The notes below the pieces were generated by a model that was not told where the DNA came from, ran no database searches, and saw nothing but the letters and a program-made list of their open reading frames with translations. Source: Dolomedes plantarius (Eukaryota > Arthropoda > Arachnida > Araneae > Dolomedidae). Taken from it: a stretch of 64,000 nt of DNA. The position numbers and the translations under genes are program-made. Location of the stretch: NCBI GenBank assembly GCA_907164885.2, contig OU015495.1, positions 96,829,332 through 96,893,331 of the forward strand. Direction: 5' to 3'. Shown in pieces: positions 34,380 through 49,472 of this stretch. How positions within the stretch are numbered: the first letter of the stretch is position 1; every line of letters begins with the position of its first letter.

Positions 34380-34580
34380 GTCCCAGTGTCCTATACCGTG
34401 GGTTTGCAATGAGTGAAGGAACCCTATTACCTACGAAGAGGGTGCCCCAGTTTCCTGTATAGAGTGTCTGCAATGAGTGAAGGAGCCCTATAACCTACGA
34501 TGATAGTGCCCCAGTTTACTGTGTAGAGTGTCTGCAATGATTGAAGGAGCCTTGTACCAGACGAAGAGAGTGCCCCAGTT
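34380..34580. repeat. Minisatellite, 64-bp unit, ~3 copies
   Basis: CCCAG recurs at 34382, 34446, 34510 and 34574, exactly 64 bp apart. Each unit has TGTCTGCAATGAGTGAAGGA and CCTACGAAGAG. Confidence 0.92.
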
Positions 34581-34880
34581 CCAGTGCGATGATAACACAA
34601 CGAAGTTCGTCTTTATGAGTGCCAGATTCCCATCCAAGTGATCCAATAATCATCTTTCGAGTTACAGTCTTTTGTGTTTCCCTTTCATATTACCGTCATT
34701 GCTTCTCAGTGTGTAGCTTTAATAACTAATATAGAGCGCGATAAGGAAGTGATTTGAGTATAGAATGCTTCATGATGATAATTCGTAAAAAACAATTTAG
34801 TTAACATGAAGCTGTACTTGTATATGAGTAAATAGTAGTAAATTGAACACGGTTAATATGAGTGGTTATGCTTATAAATG

Positions 34881-35174
34881 TTATCATAATAATTTAATGA
34901 ATTAAATATATGTGTCGTGGAGAATTAACTTAGTAGTAATGAAGTTGAGAGTAATATGTGTAGATGAGGTATGAAATATTATCATAATAATTGAATGAAT
35001 TAAATATATGTGTCGTAGAGAATTAACTTAGTAGTAATGAAGTTGTGAGTAATATGTGTAGATGAAGTATGAAATATTATCATAATAATTGAATGAATTA
35101 AATATATGTGTCGTAGAAAATTTAGTAGGAATGAAATTGTGAGTAATATGTGCAGATGCAGTATGAAATATTTA
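34881..35174. repeat. Minisatellite, 98-bp unit, 3 copies
   Basis: ATCATAATAATT recurs at 34883, 34981 and 35079. Units contain ATATATGTGTCGT and AGTAATATGTGTAGATG; the third has a short deletion. It begins 300 bp after the 64-bp minisatellite. Confidence 0.92.
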
Positions 35175-38100
35175 GTCGGAGTGAATTATATTATCTATGT
35201 GTTTAATAATCAATATATTAATTTATCATATAAAACCAGAGTTTTTTCCATCATTTGGGAATCACAATGAATGCAATGTACTAACCACAATCTTGACCAA
35301 CCTTAATTAATATTATTAATTATTAAGAAATTCTCCCCAACAAATAGATATTCAAAAACTTAAATATATCTCAATCACCGTCACACCCATCATAGCAATC
35401 AAAATTTTAAAAAAATAATTCTTTATTAATCCGGGAGCTAGATTATTTCGAAACCTCTACAATGCATAAGAGTGAAAAATGCAAAATAACTATTAATTCT
35501 TTAAACTTTCTTTAAACTTTTAATATTAGTTGTTTAAGCTAAAGAATTTACACAAGCCATTTTTTTTTTTATCTCAATGGTGATATTTATAAAAAGACAT
35601 GTTTGATGAAAAAATATGAGGACAAAGTGTGTTTAAATGAAAAATATTTTTTTATTATTATTTAATTATAATTTAAATAAAAAAAGTTAAATAAATTCTT
35701 ATTTTCAAACTCATTAAAAATGTATACAATCTTATTAACGCATATTTTTTTTCTGTTTGTTGCGTATTTGTAAGCTATGTAAGCACTATTGATGAAAACC
35801 TTTATTTAAAACATGTGAGACCTCTTTAAATTTTTCTGGTCAATTTAATCCATTAAGAGTAAGATTATATTCACTTAAGATTATATACAGATATTTTTTT
35901 AAGATTATATACACTTCCTCTCATCACTACAGACTTATTAGCAAAACTTATTGACATTTTGTCTTAATAAATTAACAATATTTCCGAAGCTGTTGGAATC
36001 CCCTTATTACAAACACAAGTTGAAGTATTACTCTCTTCAAACAGAAAATATATACGCCTGAAGTAGTCACAAAACTTGAATTCCATATTCAAACAGATGA
36101 ATACAAATCCTTCAAATGAAAGCTCATAAAGCTTTTAAAGAGTGGGATTCCTCCTTTCATTCTCCTTCAATATTGTGCTTCATCGGGTTTCGCATCAAAT
36201 GTAAAAGTTTCTACAATATGGCGTTAATAATTAGATCATAAAGGAAGTCGTTATTTCGCGAGGCATTACTGATGAAGGGAAAATGCGGGGGATTTGGCAT
36301 CACGTCCAGTGTGCCAACTTGCAGATAAAACGATGAGATTACGTATCACTAATGCATGGAGTAACTATTCGAAATTCTAACAGGGTATCGTAAAGCAGAC
36401 CTTGGCTTAATTCCAGGTATTATCTCGGAGAAGGTTAATAATTAAACAAAACAGGGATTTACCGAGAAAAGTAAATGTTTTATTTGGATATTTTGATGCA
36501 TAAGTTTAAATGTAAAAAATGTTTTATTTAAGGCTTTCATTGTAACAGCATCTTTCATAAAGAATTATTTTTGTAATCACGTTTACAATGCGTACACACT
36601 TTTAAATGGAGAACGGAATCTAAAGGAAATGAAATCATGTATGTATCAGAACTTGAGATGATAATGATAAGTGGCAGAATATTTGTACAGGCGTAAAATA
36701 ACGATGTTAACTTGAGTTAGAATTCTTATTGTAGATACGGAAACATAAAATACCATAGAGACATGATGAGATTGAATCGATTGTCCGCTACTTAACAAAG
36801 AGTAATTTCAATCAAAAATAAGAAAAGAGTTTTTATAGAGCAAAATTTGGGTGTGGAATCTTTTCCTGTTTTAACCAGTTCCCATTTCCTAGAAATTAAA
36901 AAAAATCTGAATTCGTTTGTATACAATACGTATTTTGCCCGAAGTGTTGCTTCTTTAATTGGTCGAAATACTGACTCTTGACTGGTTCGTGAAACAAAAT
37001 TCCGAATGCGAACTTTTCATGATGTCTCCCATTAGCTCATATCCTGATTTTTCCCATTTCCTATTGGCTGTCGAAGCAAGTTACAGAATCCAATGGAGAG
37101 ATTTGTAATTTTTCTACTCTTAGCGTTCATTTAACTTCCCATGGTAAAATAATGTTTTAAACTACTTTTTTAGATAATTGTGTAAAACTTTCTCATTTTT
37201 ATTTTATATTTTACTTAGAAATTTTCGAATCGTCTTTCGTCCCCCTTTAAATTCTTTCCTGTCTCTGTTATATTTCTATCGCGTGACCGTTTAATATAGC
37301 CATGCGTAAAGTCACAAATGTCTAGTTGAGGCTCTAGTTGAGCCTATGAATTACAGTTAACAAACTTTCCTGTAAGCTCCTGTAATGTTACATTATACTT
37401 ATTATTAAGTATAACTTACTCTTTTCAAGGTGGGTTCAAGGGAATATATAATATAGGGATAGCAATAGTAATAGTAGATCCGGAGAAGCCAACTACACAT
37501 CCACTGCAATCAGCTGTCATTTTCTTCACACAGGTTCTCAAACAACGATACTAGTGAATGTATATGGCTACTGCATGATCAAACTCAACGGAGACTAACC
37601 CAGAATGTAGGAGGTAACAAAAGCGTAGCGCCTCAGGAATTTTATATGGTGCTTTCGTATTCAAAGTTAAAAGAAATGAGCAATGATGATTTCTCATAAA
37701 CAGCGAAAATCATGATTCTATTGCACGATTTACTCAAAACATTTTTTTTGGTAAATAGGAATGAATGTTTTATTCAAAAGCGGTGTCTTCTAATTTGAGT
37801 CTCTTCACTATCGAAGCTCCAAGAAAGTATATGAAAGTATGAACTTCATTCGCTCGGGAATTATTAAAATATTATATGATGTCTGGATTGAATACAGGTC
37901 TAATAAATGACGTTAAGAATATCAAAGAAGCTGTTACGATTTTAAATTCTTCCAACTGTATACCAAGCGAGTAACATTTTATGGAATCATTGGTTCTTTA
38001 AAGAAGTGAACACGTATCAAATAACGGTCCATGAGAGGTAATAACGCATTTCTCGAAGTACACAGAAGCTGAAAACCAGTCCTTCAGCAATTTCTTTCCA

Positions 38101-38243
38101 CCTTGAAAACGATGTAAGTGGTTTCAGTTTACTGAAGACTATAAGATCTAACATTCTGTGGCTGAGGAGTCACGACGTCTGACGAATCCTGCTGACATCA
38201 ACAGCATACCGTTGGAAGAATGAGGATAGAGTGGGACAACAGC
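35175..38243. other. No recognised feature, 3 kb
   Basis: AT-rich, single-copy-looking DNA with no coding frame above 60 codons, no terminal repeats and no RNA gene that I can identify. Confidence 0.5.
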
Positions 38244-38247
38244 TTAA

Positions 38248-39031
38248 CCCTTTCGTGAGCCATTTATTTCTCTTTTGAAGTTCTCCCAGTTTTTTGTGTT
38301 TTATTATCAATTAAACAATGGCATTTAGGAAAATATATTTTATTATATGAAATTTCAAATTCAAATTTAAATTTTAGAGGTGGGAAGCATACTTCCCAAG
38401 GAACCATCTACGAACATAAAACATATTTAATTTAATGATGATTATTTGCCATGAAAAGATGAGAAGCATGTTGCAATGCACAAGGGTACATCATACTCTG
38501 CACACATGTAGCGGGTACTCTTTTCTTGTGCTTCTGTGCTACATTTCCTACATCGTCTATAGTTTGAAACCTACTTTGGTGTATGGTTTCCCACACTGGC
38601 AATCGCACATCATTTGAAACTACACGCTTCTTCGCTTGGAAGCTAGCAGAACGACCTTTCCTTTTTCTTGGAGAATATCCGTCTATTAGCTGACGAGCTA
38701 ATACTATACGGAATGTCAGCTGGTCTAAACTTCTATTCCGTTTATTTACTTGCCATAATATAAAACTATTTACGATGCCAAATACGTATCAACAGAGGTG
38801 TCAGAGCAGAACAGATTTACAGAACCGGCTTCCGAACTTTAATAACATATGTACTATTTCTGTTTCAATTGCTGGAAACTAGATGGCAGCACAAAACTGA
38901 AGTGGGAATTATTCTTTCCAACATTATAATAGCGAGACCAATATATTATAGTGGGTTTTGCGCTTCCCGCAGGTGTATTTCCTAAGATCGTGTAGGTGGG
39001 AAGTCATCTTCCCAAGGCCCACGAAAGTGTT
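38248..39031 (-). mobile_element. piggyBac-like element, internally deleted (second family)
   Basis: TTAA at 38244-38247 and 39032-39035 flanks 784 bp. The left end is CCCTTTCGTGAGCC; the right end, inverted, has CACTTTCGTGGGCC with its first bases decayed. A subterminal palindrome-like GTGGGAAG-TACTTCCCAAGG occurs near both ends (about 38381 and 38996). The minus strand keeps the end of the transposase gene. Sequence differs from the element at 548-1196, so it is a separate family. Confidence 0.75.
38442..38770 (-). pseudogene. piggyBac transposase C-terminus
   Basis: The minus strand from 38770 reads LDQLTFRIVLARQLIDGYS and KKRVVSNDVRLPVWE, the tail of the catalytic region. After a frameshift near 38562 it reads RRCRKCSTEAQEK, RYMCAEYDVPLC and CFSSFHGK with TAA at 38442-38444. 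These are the cysteine pairs of the piggyBac C-terminal zinc domain; one expected Cys (AEC in relatives) is Tyr here. The catalytic Asp residues are deleted. As in the other piggyBac remnant, the natural C-terminus and the adjacent element end are kept. Confidence 0.78.
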
Positions 39032-39035
39032 TTAA

Positions 39036-41691
39036 AAGCTGTTTCAAAATGAGTTCAACATGAAAAGTGGTGCTCGGCAACATCTGGGCCACGAACTCTG
39101 ATGCCGATTTTGATATTTATACGAGGAAGAACAAATGCTATTGGCCACAAGTGAGAGCGAAATAACGAATAAAAATAATTGGGGGATAGAGAGTGACCGA
39201 TCGATCCATGAGTTTACACAAAACTGAAATGATCAGATGAGCTTCTGTCATTTAGCCAGAAGAAAGGTTAGGGATAGGAACTAGTAGAAAGTTTAAAATC
39301 CCGAATACAAATATTTTTACCATAGCAAGCTACCTATCATATTAAGGAGTTTTTATAGATTTTTTTTACCGAGAAAGCATGTATTTTTAAAATTTTATAT
39401 ATATATTTTAATTATTATTATTTTAAACACAACAGAAGTTCCTAATCTTTAAACTGGCTAAGGGTTTGGGTCTAACGCAATAGCTTCCTTGCTGTGGTAA
39501 GCATACCACAAAGGGATATGTGCGAGTACGTTTAGGGATGTTTATTAACGTTTATTGTCAGTACGTTTATTTACTGGAAAAAATAACATGTCAACAATAA
39601 AGTACTTTTCCGTGTAATGTGTAATGTCATGACTCAAATAATGCAATGAACTCATTATTTGAGTTATGATTGTCATTCTATTTGTACTGTTCGTTCATCT
39701 TTTTATTATATTGCTTTTAATTCCGTTATTTGGACAGTTATTAAAAATTTCACCTTATTTAAATAGGTATAGAATTTTATGTGATTTATGCTTTGGTTTT
39801 TCTAGAATTAAAAACTGTTATTATCACAATAAAAACCTAATAAAAGCCTCAATTAAATATATATTAGAGAGAAGAAAAATATACTTTTATATCAAATCAT
39901 TTCCTAGTAACAAACAGAATTAAGTAAGATTACATTCTCTAAAAATGATTTTTAAGTGATAAATTCTTTTAATAAGGTATCTTAAATTCGGAATGACATA
40001 ACAAAATCATTAGTTTTTACTCTTATTTAGTGAATTATTTTAAAGAAGAATGTTAGTGATTATTTTTCCTTAAAAGCCTTGAATTTAAAATAAGTATTTC
40101 TGGGAAATCTCTAATTCTGTACTTAACAGTTTGTTAACTGAATGGGATAGATCGATTTAGGCTATAGAATTCAATATGATTTGCATGAATTTTGTGTAAG
40201 ATTTCATTTTTATATAGGTTATGTCAAATGTGATGTGATGATTTTAAGTATTATGCTTCAGAACGCGTTAGACGGTAAATATATTGAGATTGTGAAAAAC
40301 TTGGATTTTATTTTGAAAGAAAATTTTAGGATAACAGAGTAACACAGCGTTTTGTTTGCGTCTGAATTTATCTAACTTTTCAAAGTTTATTTTATACTTG
40401 AAATAAGCTACAAGCTGTAAACGTTTGGACAACGTAAATATTTACTTTAAAAATGTTTAAAGGAACAGGATTTTTTCAGAATATTTGATCAATAAAAGCA
40501 AATATCCCTATTCTTAAAAAAAGTTAAATCAACACACAAGAAAGCCTAAACAAAACGTTTTGAAAAAGAGGCATGTAATGTTGTTCGCAGGAATTTACAT
40601 TATCATACATATTCAGTAGCTTGAAAAATATCTTGTCCAAAAATATTTTTTTGTCAACATTTTTCAAAACAAAAAAAAATTTCAAAAATCTTTTTTTCAT
40701 ATTTCAAATAGCCATAGCATCTTTTTTTACATAAAAATCATACGTTTTTATGTATAATAACTGAAACGTGTATCAACAAGGGGCACATATTGCTATATGT
40801 AAGATATAATGCTATATGTAAGTTATGATATGAAAAATAGAATGCATAATGTGAATAATTCTGTAAACTGATAGCATTAAATTCTTTCCTGACTGTGTTA
40901 TATTTAATGCAGACCCGAAATTCATGAAATAATGTAATCGAAATTTGTTTCCTTCATTATATCGTGGAAGTTTTCTAACGTGCAAACCGCTTCTGCATTT
41001 TTTATAGTAATGAGCATCGTTTTTCATTCTTTTTCTAAATCATTATCTTTTTTTCGATGAAAATCCCGTTTTGTATTTCCCCCCCATTATTCTAAGAATG
41101 CTGTTAAAAATAGAATCATTAATCAGATAATTTATTTGTTAACAGTAAATCACATTAAAAACATTCTAATTACATGGTTTCACCTAAAAAAAGGATATTT
41201 GAGTTATTTGCATTTTTATGGTGTTAAATGTAGTATTTGTGTCTTTTTTGCCCTATCATTGTATTTTTACAATCATTGAAAATTTTATACTAGATGTGTA
41301 TAATTACGGAATGATTTTCGCTGTGAATGTTTTTAACAAGTGAGTCGTAATTCTTCTTTGGAGTTACTCTAAAAAGAAAACGATAGTCATTAAATTTTTG
41401 GAAAGTGAATTCATTGATCTTCAGGTTGCAGCATACATATTAGTACTTTCAACTTAAAGAAATAATTTTATCTTAAAATTAGGGATATTTAATGACATTA
41501 TCGCATTTATTATAACAAGTAATTTTAAGCATACATTACCGCATGCGTCCTTAAATGTAATTACTGATAAAGTCTGTTAATTTTGTCTGAGTTTTTTGAT
41601 AGAAAAAGTGTTTTCTCTCATAATACGTCTCGCATCATTACAATGCACCAAAAACCCCTTCAGGCGTATTTTCTTCAAACTGTAATCCGCG
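39036..41691. other. No recognised feature
   Basis: AT-rich. An 85-codon frame at 39666-39923 begins with a long hydrophobic segment (IVILFVLFVHLFIILLLIPLF) but is otherwise Ile/Lys/Tyr-rich and probably chance. Confidence 0.45.
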
Positions 41692-43110
41692 TCAGATTGT
41701 TTCAAATGATTTTAGCATTTCATCATAGGAAGGTTTGTTGATTTCTGCATAATGATAATTTCCATCGTTATCATCCTTTTCATCGCAATTCATTGCTGTA
41801 TTGTTTTTGTTTTTCACACTGTCCAAAATATCCAATTCAGTTGGTGTTTTCGAGGTTTCAGCTTCAGAATCAAAGGAAAGAAAATCATCAATCAGCACAT
41901 CATCGTTAATTCCTTCTCTTTCCCGTAGCTGTTTCCACATTTGTTTCAGTTCCTCTAAGAGAATATCGTCTTCGTCCTCCGTACATGCCGAATTCTCATT
42001 GCTGACAAAGAATCCAGCTTTGGCAAAACTGTTGCGAATAGTACGATCTGTGACATCATAGTTCCATGCTTTGGAAATTTCTGATATGCTTTCCCGTAAG
42101 TTGATCTTTGGCATGGATTGATTGTTTTCAAGTGCAGTGATAACTTTTCGCACTATTCTCTTGCGATAGTGTATTTTGAAATTTTTTATCATCCCTTGAT
42201 CCATTGGCTGAAACTTTTGATGTAGTGTTTGGTGGCAAGTAAAACAATGTAGCATTTTTCAGTTTTTGGTTGATTTCTTTCGGAAGGCGGGACAATTGTC
42301 AAAAACGAGGGCAATTTTGCGTCAATCTGCAATCATACGTTTGTCCCACTTTTAACCCATTTTTCACGAATTTCTGACGTTATCCAAGGTTTTATGTTAA
42401 AGTCATAATCAACCTCCAAAGATTTTGCGCCTTTTAAACATCTTAGATTTTTGCTTCTTCTAATAACGAATGGTTTCAATTTCTGATGTCCAGTCATATT
42501 TGCACCTATCATAACAGTTAATCTTGCTTTGCTTTGTTTTCCTCCAAAGCATTTTTTCTTTTTAAATGTTAAGGCCTTTTGAGGCAAACATTGAAAAAAA
42601 TAAAGCAGTTTCATCCGTATTAAAGATGTTTTCTGGCTTAAAGTCTTTAAAAAATTTACTTAGTGTCTCCATTATCCAATTTTTACTATTATTATCAACG
42701 TCTTTACTTTCAGCAGATATTACTTGTGCTATAATTCCGTGTCTTCTCTTAAATTTTTCAAGCCATCCATTGGTTCCTCAAAATTTGTTGCATCCCAATG
42801 CATTCGCAAATTGAAGAGCTTTCTCAATTATGAAAGGTCTAGATATCGGAACATTTTTATCTCGCATTGCATGTATCTACTTCAAAACTGTCTATTCCAT
42901 ATCTTCATAGTCACATGTTTTTAAACGTTTTGAACAAGAATTCCATGAATCATAATTTTGTATCTTATCACGATTTTTTATTATGGTTGATAAGCTGTTT
43001 TGAGAAATACCAAATTTTAATGCAATATCATATTTTTACGCCTTTATCCACCTCATGAAGAATTGAATTTTTTTCTTCGATGCTCAAACCCTTTCGCTTG
43101 GCATTTTCCA
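41692..43110 (-). pseudogene. Tigger-like transposase, frameshifted
   Basis: The N-terminal part (43110 to about 42800) reads AKRKGLSIEEKNSI and KFGISQNSL-type psq helix-turn-helix, then a CENP-B-like second DNA-binding domain (KALQFANALGC, NGWLEKFKRRHGI), spread over several frames. The catalytic DDE_1 region shows TDETALFFQ (first Asp; DE... partly in the frame starting 42614), KARLTVMIGANMTG, KPFVIRRSKN, then FDNCPAFR (second Asp) and QPMDQGMIKNFK (third Asp). The C-terminal 187 codons (42255-41692) are open, ending in an acidic tail. Multiple frameshifts and a stop after WVKSGTNV make it inactive. It matches TIGD-type proteins. Confidence 0.85.
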
Positions 43111-43558
43111 GCTACAAGAACCGAAATTAGCAGAACGACTCTCATCAAAAATCTAGAAAACGGGAGACTAGTTCAAGGACACGGGACAGCCCCACTGAAG
43201 GTGAAAGGGGAATATTGAAAGTTTTTCTAGTGAAGTGGACAGTGCGGAGGCGGATAAAGGTTGCCTCTCCAGGATGAAAGGCAAAGAATGACAGCGATTT
43301 TACTGCTCTCGGTGAGTTAGGCGACTGGTAAAACCAGTTCAGGGTCATTGATCACCATAAAATGTGTTAAAAGGAAGAATAAGTTTGAAATGTTCAGAAA
43401 TATTTTGAGAAATGTGTAAAAAAAAATATTGGATCACAAGAAAAAGTTCGTTTAATAGAGAATACACTTCGCTATTTAGAATGTTCTTGGTTCCAAGGAA
43501 AAGTGCGCAAAATAGAGAAATTCGCAAAATAGAGGTTCATTAAATAGAGGTCCGACTG
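41692..43558 (-). mobile_element. Tigger/pogo-like transposon
   Basis: The right end, read on the minus strand, starts CAGTCGGACCTCTATTTAA at 43558 and is followed by TA (43559-43560), the target of this group. CTCTATTTTGCG-like subterminal repeats follow. The left terminus was not found beyond the end of the gene at 41692, so it is lost or diverged. Confidence 0.75.
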
Positions 43559-43560
43559 TA

Positions 43561-45180
43561 TTTTCATTATTAAAACAGAGATATAAACTACAAATTATAA
43601 ATCTAGAATCGCAATAAAATGTAAAATAATATTGTGGGAATACAAGTGAATCATTCGGATAAGACACTAGAAAGTTCTCTTTTTCCAAGCTTATCAGCAT
43701 ACAAATCATAGATAGGACATGACGATATACTTTGTTATGCAGCGTCATAATATAGTTGAAAAGTTTTTATGTTTATGTTTCACAACGTTGCTGAAGATTT
43801 CCTCTTACCTAGCAACAACAGAACATTAAATTTGCAACATTGATCATTGGGATCATTGATACTTTTCAAGTTATTTTAAAATTGACTGCAGCCAAATATC
43901 TTGGATCGACGCTTTGGTAACGAAAAATTGATTAAAAATAATTTCGGGACATACGCATATTCCGATTAATTTTTTATGAATGCTTTATACCTCGACATAG
44001 GGTCAAATTCTATTCTTAACTCTCTCCTAAAAGACGTATATTGTCACACCTATAGCTATTCTCATTCAGTAAGTTATCTGTTGTTATAGGGCAATTAATC
44101 AAATGTTCCAGAGGAGCCATCGTTTTCTCTTACGTTTGCTAGTCTATGGAGAAACAGATTTTCTGCTGAAATTTTAAACCTTTAGAGGCCAATGAATTTC
44201 CATCATAAGGAAATTTTTAGACATTTTAGGACACAATGATATGTACTTGAAGAATCGTCAATGAGTGTATGCAGATGGACACTTACGAGCATTTATGTAC
44301 ACGTGAGCGCAGATGGAAATTTTGGGCTCCGATTGTGATCAATATCCTTCTACATTTCTCGGTAATGTGTCCTGCATTTTACCATAAACCCATTGGAAAT
44401 CTGTCGCCAGTTATGCCTTTTCACGGGCAACATATGCAAACGATATTTATTTAGATCTCAAGTTCGGGGTTTATGGATTATTAAGGTTATAGTTGTTAAA
44501 ACATAGCTGGTGACTTCGCTGCTGATTACTACACATTTCATCGTCTATGAAAAATCCTCAAACATCGATTGACGTACTTCGGCTTCATGATATTGGTACT
44601 GTTGAAAACGTCACATATAGGGAACAGTGATCTAAATATTTCAATATATTTGATTCTCATTTTTGGAAAATTTATGTTAATAAGTGCCATTAAAAATCGA
44701 TTATTTACCACTTTAATATTCCTTTATGTAGTAGTTAATGAATCACAATGAATTATTTCAAACTAGTGAAATACTATTTAGTACATTGCGATTAATATGG
44801 CATTGGGAGAGTACAGAGTCTTTATTAACTAATCATAAAAAAGGTTGATCGATAGATATTAGGATGTAACTCGGTGAAGGTTATTTTCTAGAAATGTTTC
44901 TTATTCATACAGCAGCTTATAATTTTTACGCTTGAAATATCTAATAAGGATTATTTGAAGACCAAAACTCTTTGATGTTTTCAGTTGCAAAATGCGTTTA
45001 TGAGTATTTTAAAAGCTCTTATTTGAACATATTTCCCTCATTAAGGACTTTGACGTTCTTTACTTACGGACCGAGAAAAGACTTTAAAATCTTTATACAT
45101 TTTTCTCTTGATTAAATGTATATTGGAATTATTTTGTTTTACTGCAACTGAGCAAAATAAATATGCATACCGGAACTTTA
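43561..45180. other. No recognised feature
   Basis: AT-rich DNA with scattered short frames. None shows a domain. Confidence 0.45.
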
Positions 45181-45193
45181 TATAAATATATAA

Positions 45194-45258
<65 letters not shown>
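45181..45258. repeat. (TATAAA)n / (TA)n microsatellite
   Basis: A few TATAAA units pass into pure TA. Confidence 0.95.
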
Positions 45259-45263
<5 letters not shown>

Positions 45264-45268
45264 TTTTA

Positions 45269-45706
45269 TGTCGAGGAGCTTCGGCGTGGAAAATAATCGG
45301 GGAGTCATGGAAATAAATTAGTCGTCGAACGGTTTAGGCAAATGCGTGTGGTCGAACCGGAGTCAGGCGACTGAGAAGTCAAATCAAAAGTCCAGACGAG
45401 GAACACAGACATCTCAAATGTTGATTGAATTGTCCTTTTATATGGATAACTTCGAGGTTTTAATTACACTTCATGAAAGTCACAGTTCAAATTTATTTAT
45501 GAATTATCATATTTCAACACTGCCCTGAGGCTATCGGAACAGCACAGGATAAAATAAAAGACAAAGGGACGCAATGCGCCCAAATTCTTACGTCTTACCA
45601 GACCCGTGGCAAAAACACAAAAGCTCGAAGTGACGCTAAAATCTCGAAAAGATAAAGGCGCATTGAACTTTTAACTGGCCAGATGCGGACACATGACCCC
45701 ATCACA
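45269..45706 (-). repeat. Possible solo LTR
   Basis: On the minus strand it starts TGTGATGGGGTCATG and ends CCTCGACA, giving TG...CA borders over 438 bp. It has a TATA-like CATATAAAAGGAC near 45442 and a C-rich, T-rich downstream region (GTTCCTCGTCTGGAC). No flanking duplication and no internal gene, so the call rests on layout alone. Confidence 0.4.
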
Positions 45707-45958
45707 CCACGGCGACAAGGTCACGCCTAGCTTCTAGAACAATTCTACTTATGTAAGCTCTCCGTCCGCATGGGGCATTTAAGGGGTAAAAATAGATTTA
45801 TATTGGTTGGATATAGGTCGCAATTCAGGATTGAGGGACGGTGTTCTGTTGCAATAAGATAAACGAATTTGGAAAAAGCGTGTAGTGATAATGACAAGAA
45901 TTGAAATTTGTTGTCAGGTAGCAGTAATGAAGCTAAGGGAATCGGGCTTTTGGGGGGA

Positions 45959-46890
45959 ACAGTGTAAAATGTCAAACCTTGCAGAACTTGTGAAAAAGGA
46001 CAAATTGCTGAAGCGCGTTTAAATTGGAGTATCTGTTACTGCAACCCCCAGGCTAATGGGTGTTTTTCGAGCTATGGTATCGAAAGTCCTGATAGCATAC
46101 AGAGTGCACGGAAAAACATTCTTTGCCCAACAGAATAGTGGACGAAAGGGAGAGCTGAAAGAGACGGACGAGGTATTGAATCGGATTGTGACACGGAGAA
46201 AGAAATCAACTGGAACCAAGATGACCGAAGAGCTCAATCGGCATCTGCATGTTCTGGTATCAACCATTAGAGGTAGAAGGGAACTTCACAAACAAAGCAT
46301 GTATGGAAGAGTAGCTATTCCCAAGCTGCTTGTAATAGATGTCAGTACAAAATATCGCTCACATTGGTCCCACGACTTCAAATCCTAGTCAAGTAATAAG
46401 TCGATAAACGGCATTTGGTCCAAAGAATCATTGTTAACATTGTTCCTCACAACAGGTCGTGCATATGTCAGGAGAACACCTACACAAGCGTAAGATTCTG
46501 GCTGTCTCATCTCAATTGTCAATCATGGAGGTAGATCTATCAGGGTTTGGGATGGCGTCTCATGGTTTTCTTCAGGCCCTATTGTAACCCTAAAAGGGAG
46601 ATTGAATGAGAAGGACTATGTCGAAATTTTTGCTCACTAGCCCATCCTATAGTGCAAAAATTGTTTTTTGCAGAAGATGGCGTCCTCCTGTAGGATAATC
46701 CCCCTATGCATACAGCTAAATCTATCAAGTATTGGTTTGAAGAGCTTGAAAAAGAAGTCAAGTATATTATCTTGCCCTGTACAATCCCCCCCCCCCGACT
46801 CTAAATCATCCAACCACTGTGATCTGTTTAAGAGGATAGATAAAGTTACCGATATCCACCACAGCATCTCTACAGGAACTTACAGGTAGC
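45959..46890 (+). pseudogene. Tc1-like transposase fossil
   Basis: The plus strand carries a decayed, nearly full-length Tc1 transposase. The DNA-binding part reads NSGRKGELKETDE, then MTEELNRHLH and RRELHKQSMYGR. The catalytic part, in shifting frames, reads GRSIRVWDG, then WFSSGPIVTLKGRLNEKDY, then a second-Asp region near 46690-46710 (LLQDN in one frame) and YWFEELEKEVKY. A run of C at 46788-46797 interrupts the third motif region. Stops and shifts are numerous. TIRs were not recognised. Sequence type differs from the DD36E element at 1842. Confidence 0.78.
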
Positions 46891-47011
46891 TGTAAACGGG
46901 TTGCCGGAAATTGGCGAGGTACGTTAGTATTGGAAAGGGGTAAAGGATGGATAGGTAATCATAGAGAGAGAGAGAACTTGGATTACAGACGATTAAAGAT
47001 GAGAGGTGGTT

Positions 47012-48449
<1,438 letters not shown>

Positions 48450-48517
<68 letters not shown>
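48450..48517. repeat. (TA)n microsatellite, right of mariner
   Basis: About 33 TA units starting at the target duplication. Confidence 0.95.
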
Positions 48518-48518
<1 letters not shown>

Positions 48519-49271
48519 CAAACTCTTAGTAGTAGTAAAAGTGTTAGTTTTAGAATTTAAAAGAATCAAATGTGAATTTTTTTTTATAATTTGAACTTTT
48601 GTTTTAACACGTTTCGAAATTGAAAATCATAAATATAAAGTAAGAAATACAAGTACATATTCATAGGTTTATTTTATGTTAACTTGTGTATACAATTTAC
48701 ATAGTTTGTGTTGCTTGGTGAATATAAAAAAATAGAAAAATTGTTCTTCTCTGTTACTTGATCACAAAATTATTTGTTTCAACAACCTACAAAATAAACA
48801 ATGACTGATTTACATTATGTTACAACTTTTCTGTTGACATTACTCAGAAATGCCGGCATAAAAAATATATATATGGAGTCGTTGCAATTCCTTTTCATTG
48901 ATCACAAAGACATTTTGGATATCAACAAAGATAACTATTTTTTAGTGCTCGGCAGTTTTCCCTTACTCCTTTATTTGCTTTCCTGTGGAAATTGAAGCAT
49001 AAAAATTTTGAAATGTAATCATCTAAAAGGATATGAAATGGAAACGGCATTGTTGCTGTCAACAAATTAAGAAATATTTTGGTAAGGAGAAATCGTTACC
49101 TTCTGCCGTGATTTGTTTTTCTACAGAAATACAGATACAAAAACCGTACGAGCAGTGTGATTTTATTTCCTTTTTCACTGACCACGAACACGTTTTATAG
49201 CCAGAGGCAAATTAAACAATATTTAACCGAGGAGCAGTCTTTTCCTATTTCTCTGATTAGGTATTCTTCAG

Positions 49272-49277
<6 letters not shown>
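48518..49277. other. No recognised gene; weak internal duplication
   Basis: 48885-48980 and 49150-49255 resemble each other faintly (CCTTTTCATTGATCACAAA versus CCTTTTTCACTGACCACGAA). A 64-codon frame at 48801-48995 has no known domain. Confidence 0.35.
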
Positions 49278-49363
<86 letters not shown>

Positions 49364-49376
49364 CATATATATATAA
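49278..49376. repeat. (TA)n microsatellite
   Basis: About 42 TA units followed by a few interrupted ones. Confidence 0.95.
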
Positions 49377-49472
49377 TCACCCGTCTCCAGCTTCTTGGCT
49401 GTTAATCGAAGGGCAGTCCAGTAAATGTCTAAAAGAGTATAAAAGTCCTAAGCAACAACAATGACATTGTTT

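Noticed and set aside
39666..39923. Small membrane protein gene
   Set aside because: The hydrophobic start is plausible, but the rest is Ile/Lys/Tyr-rich AT translation. No splice or family support.
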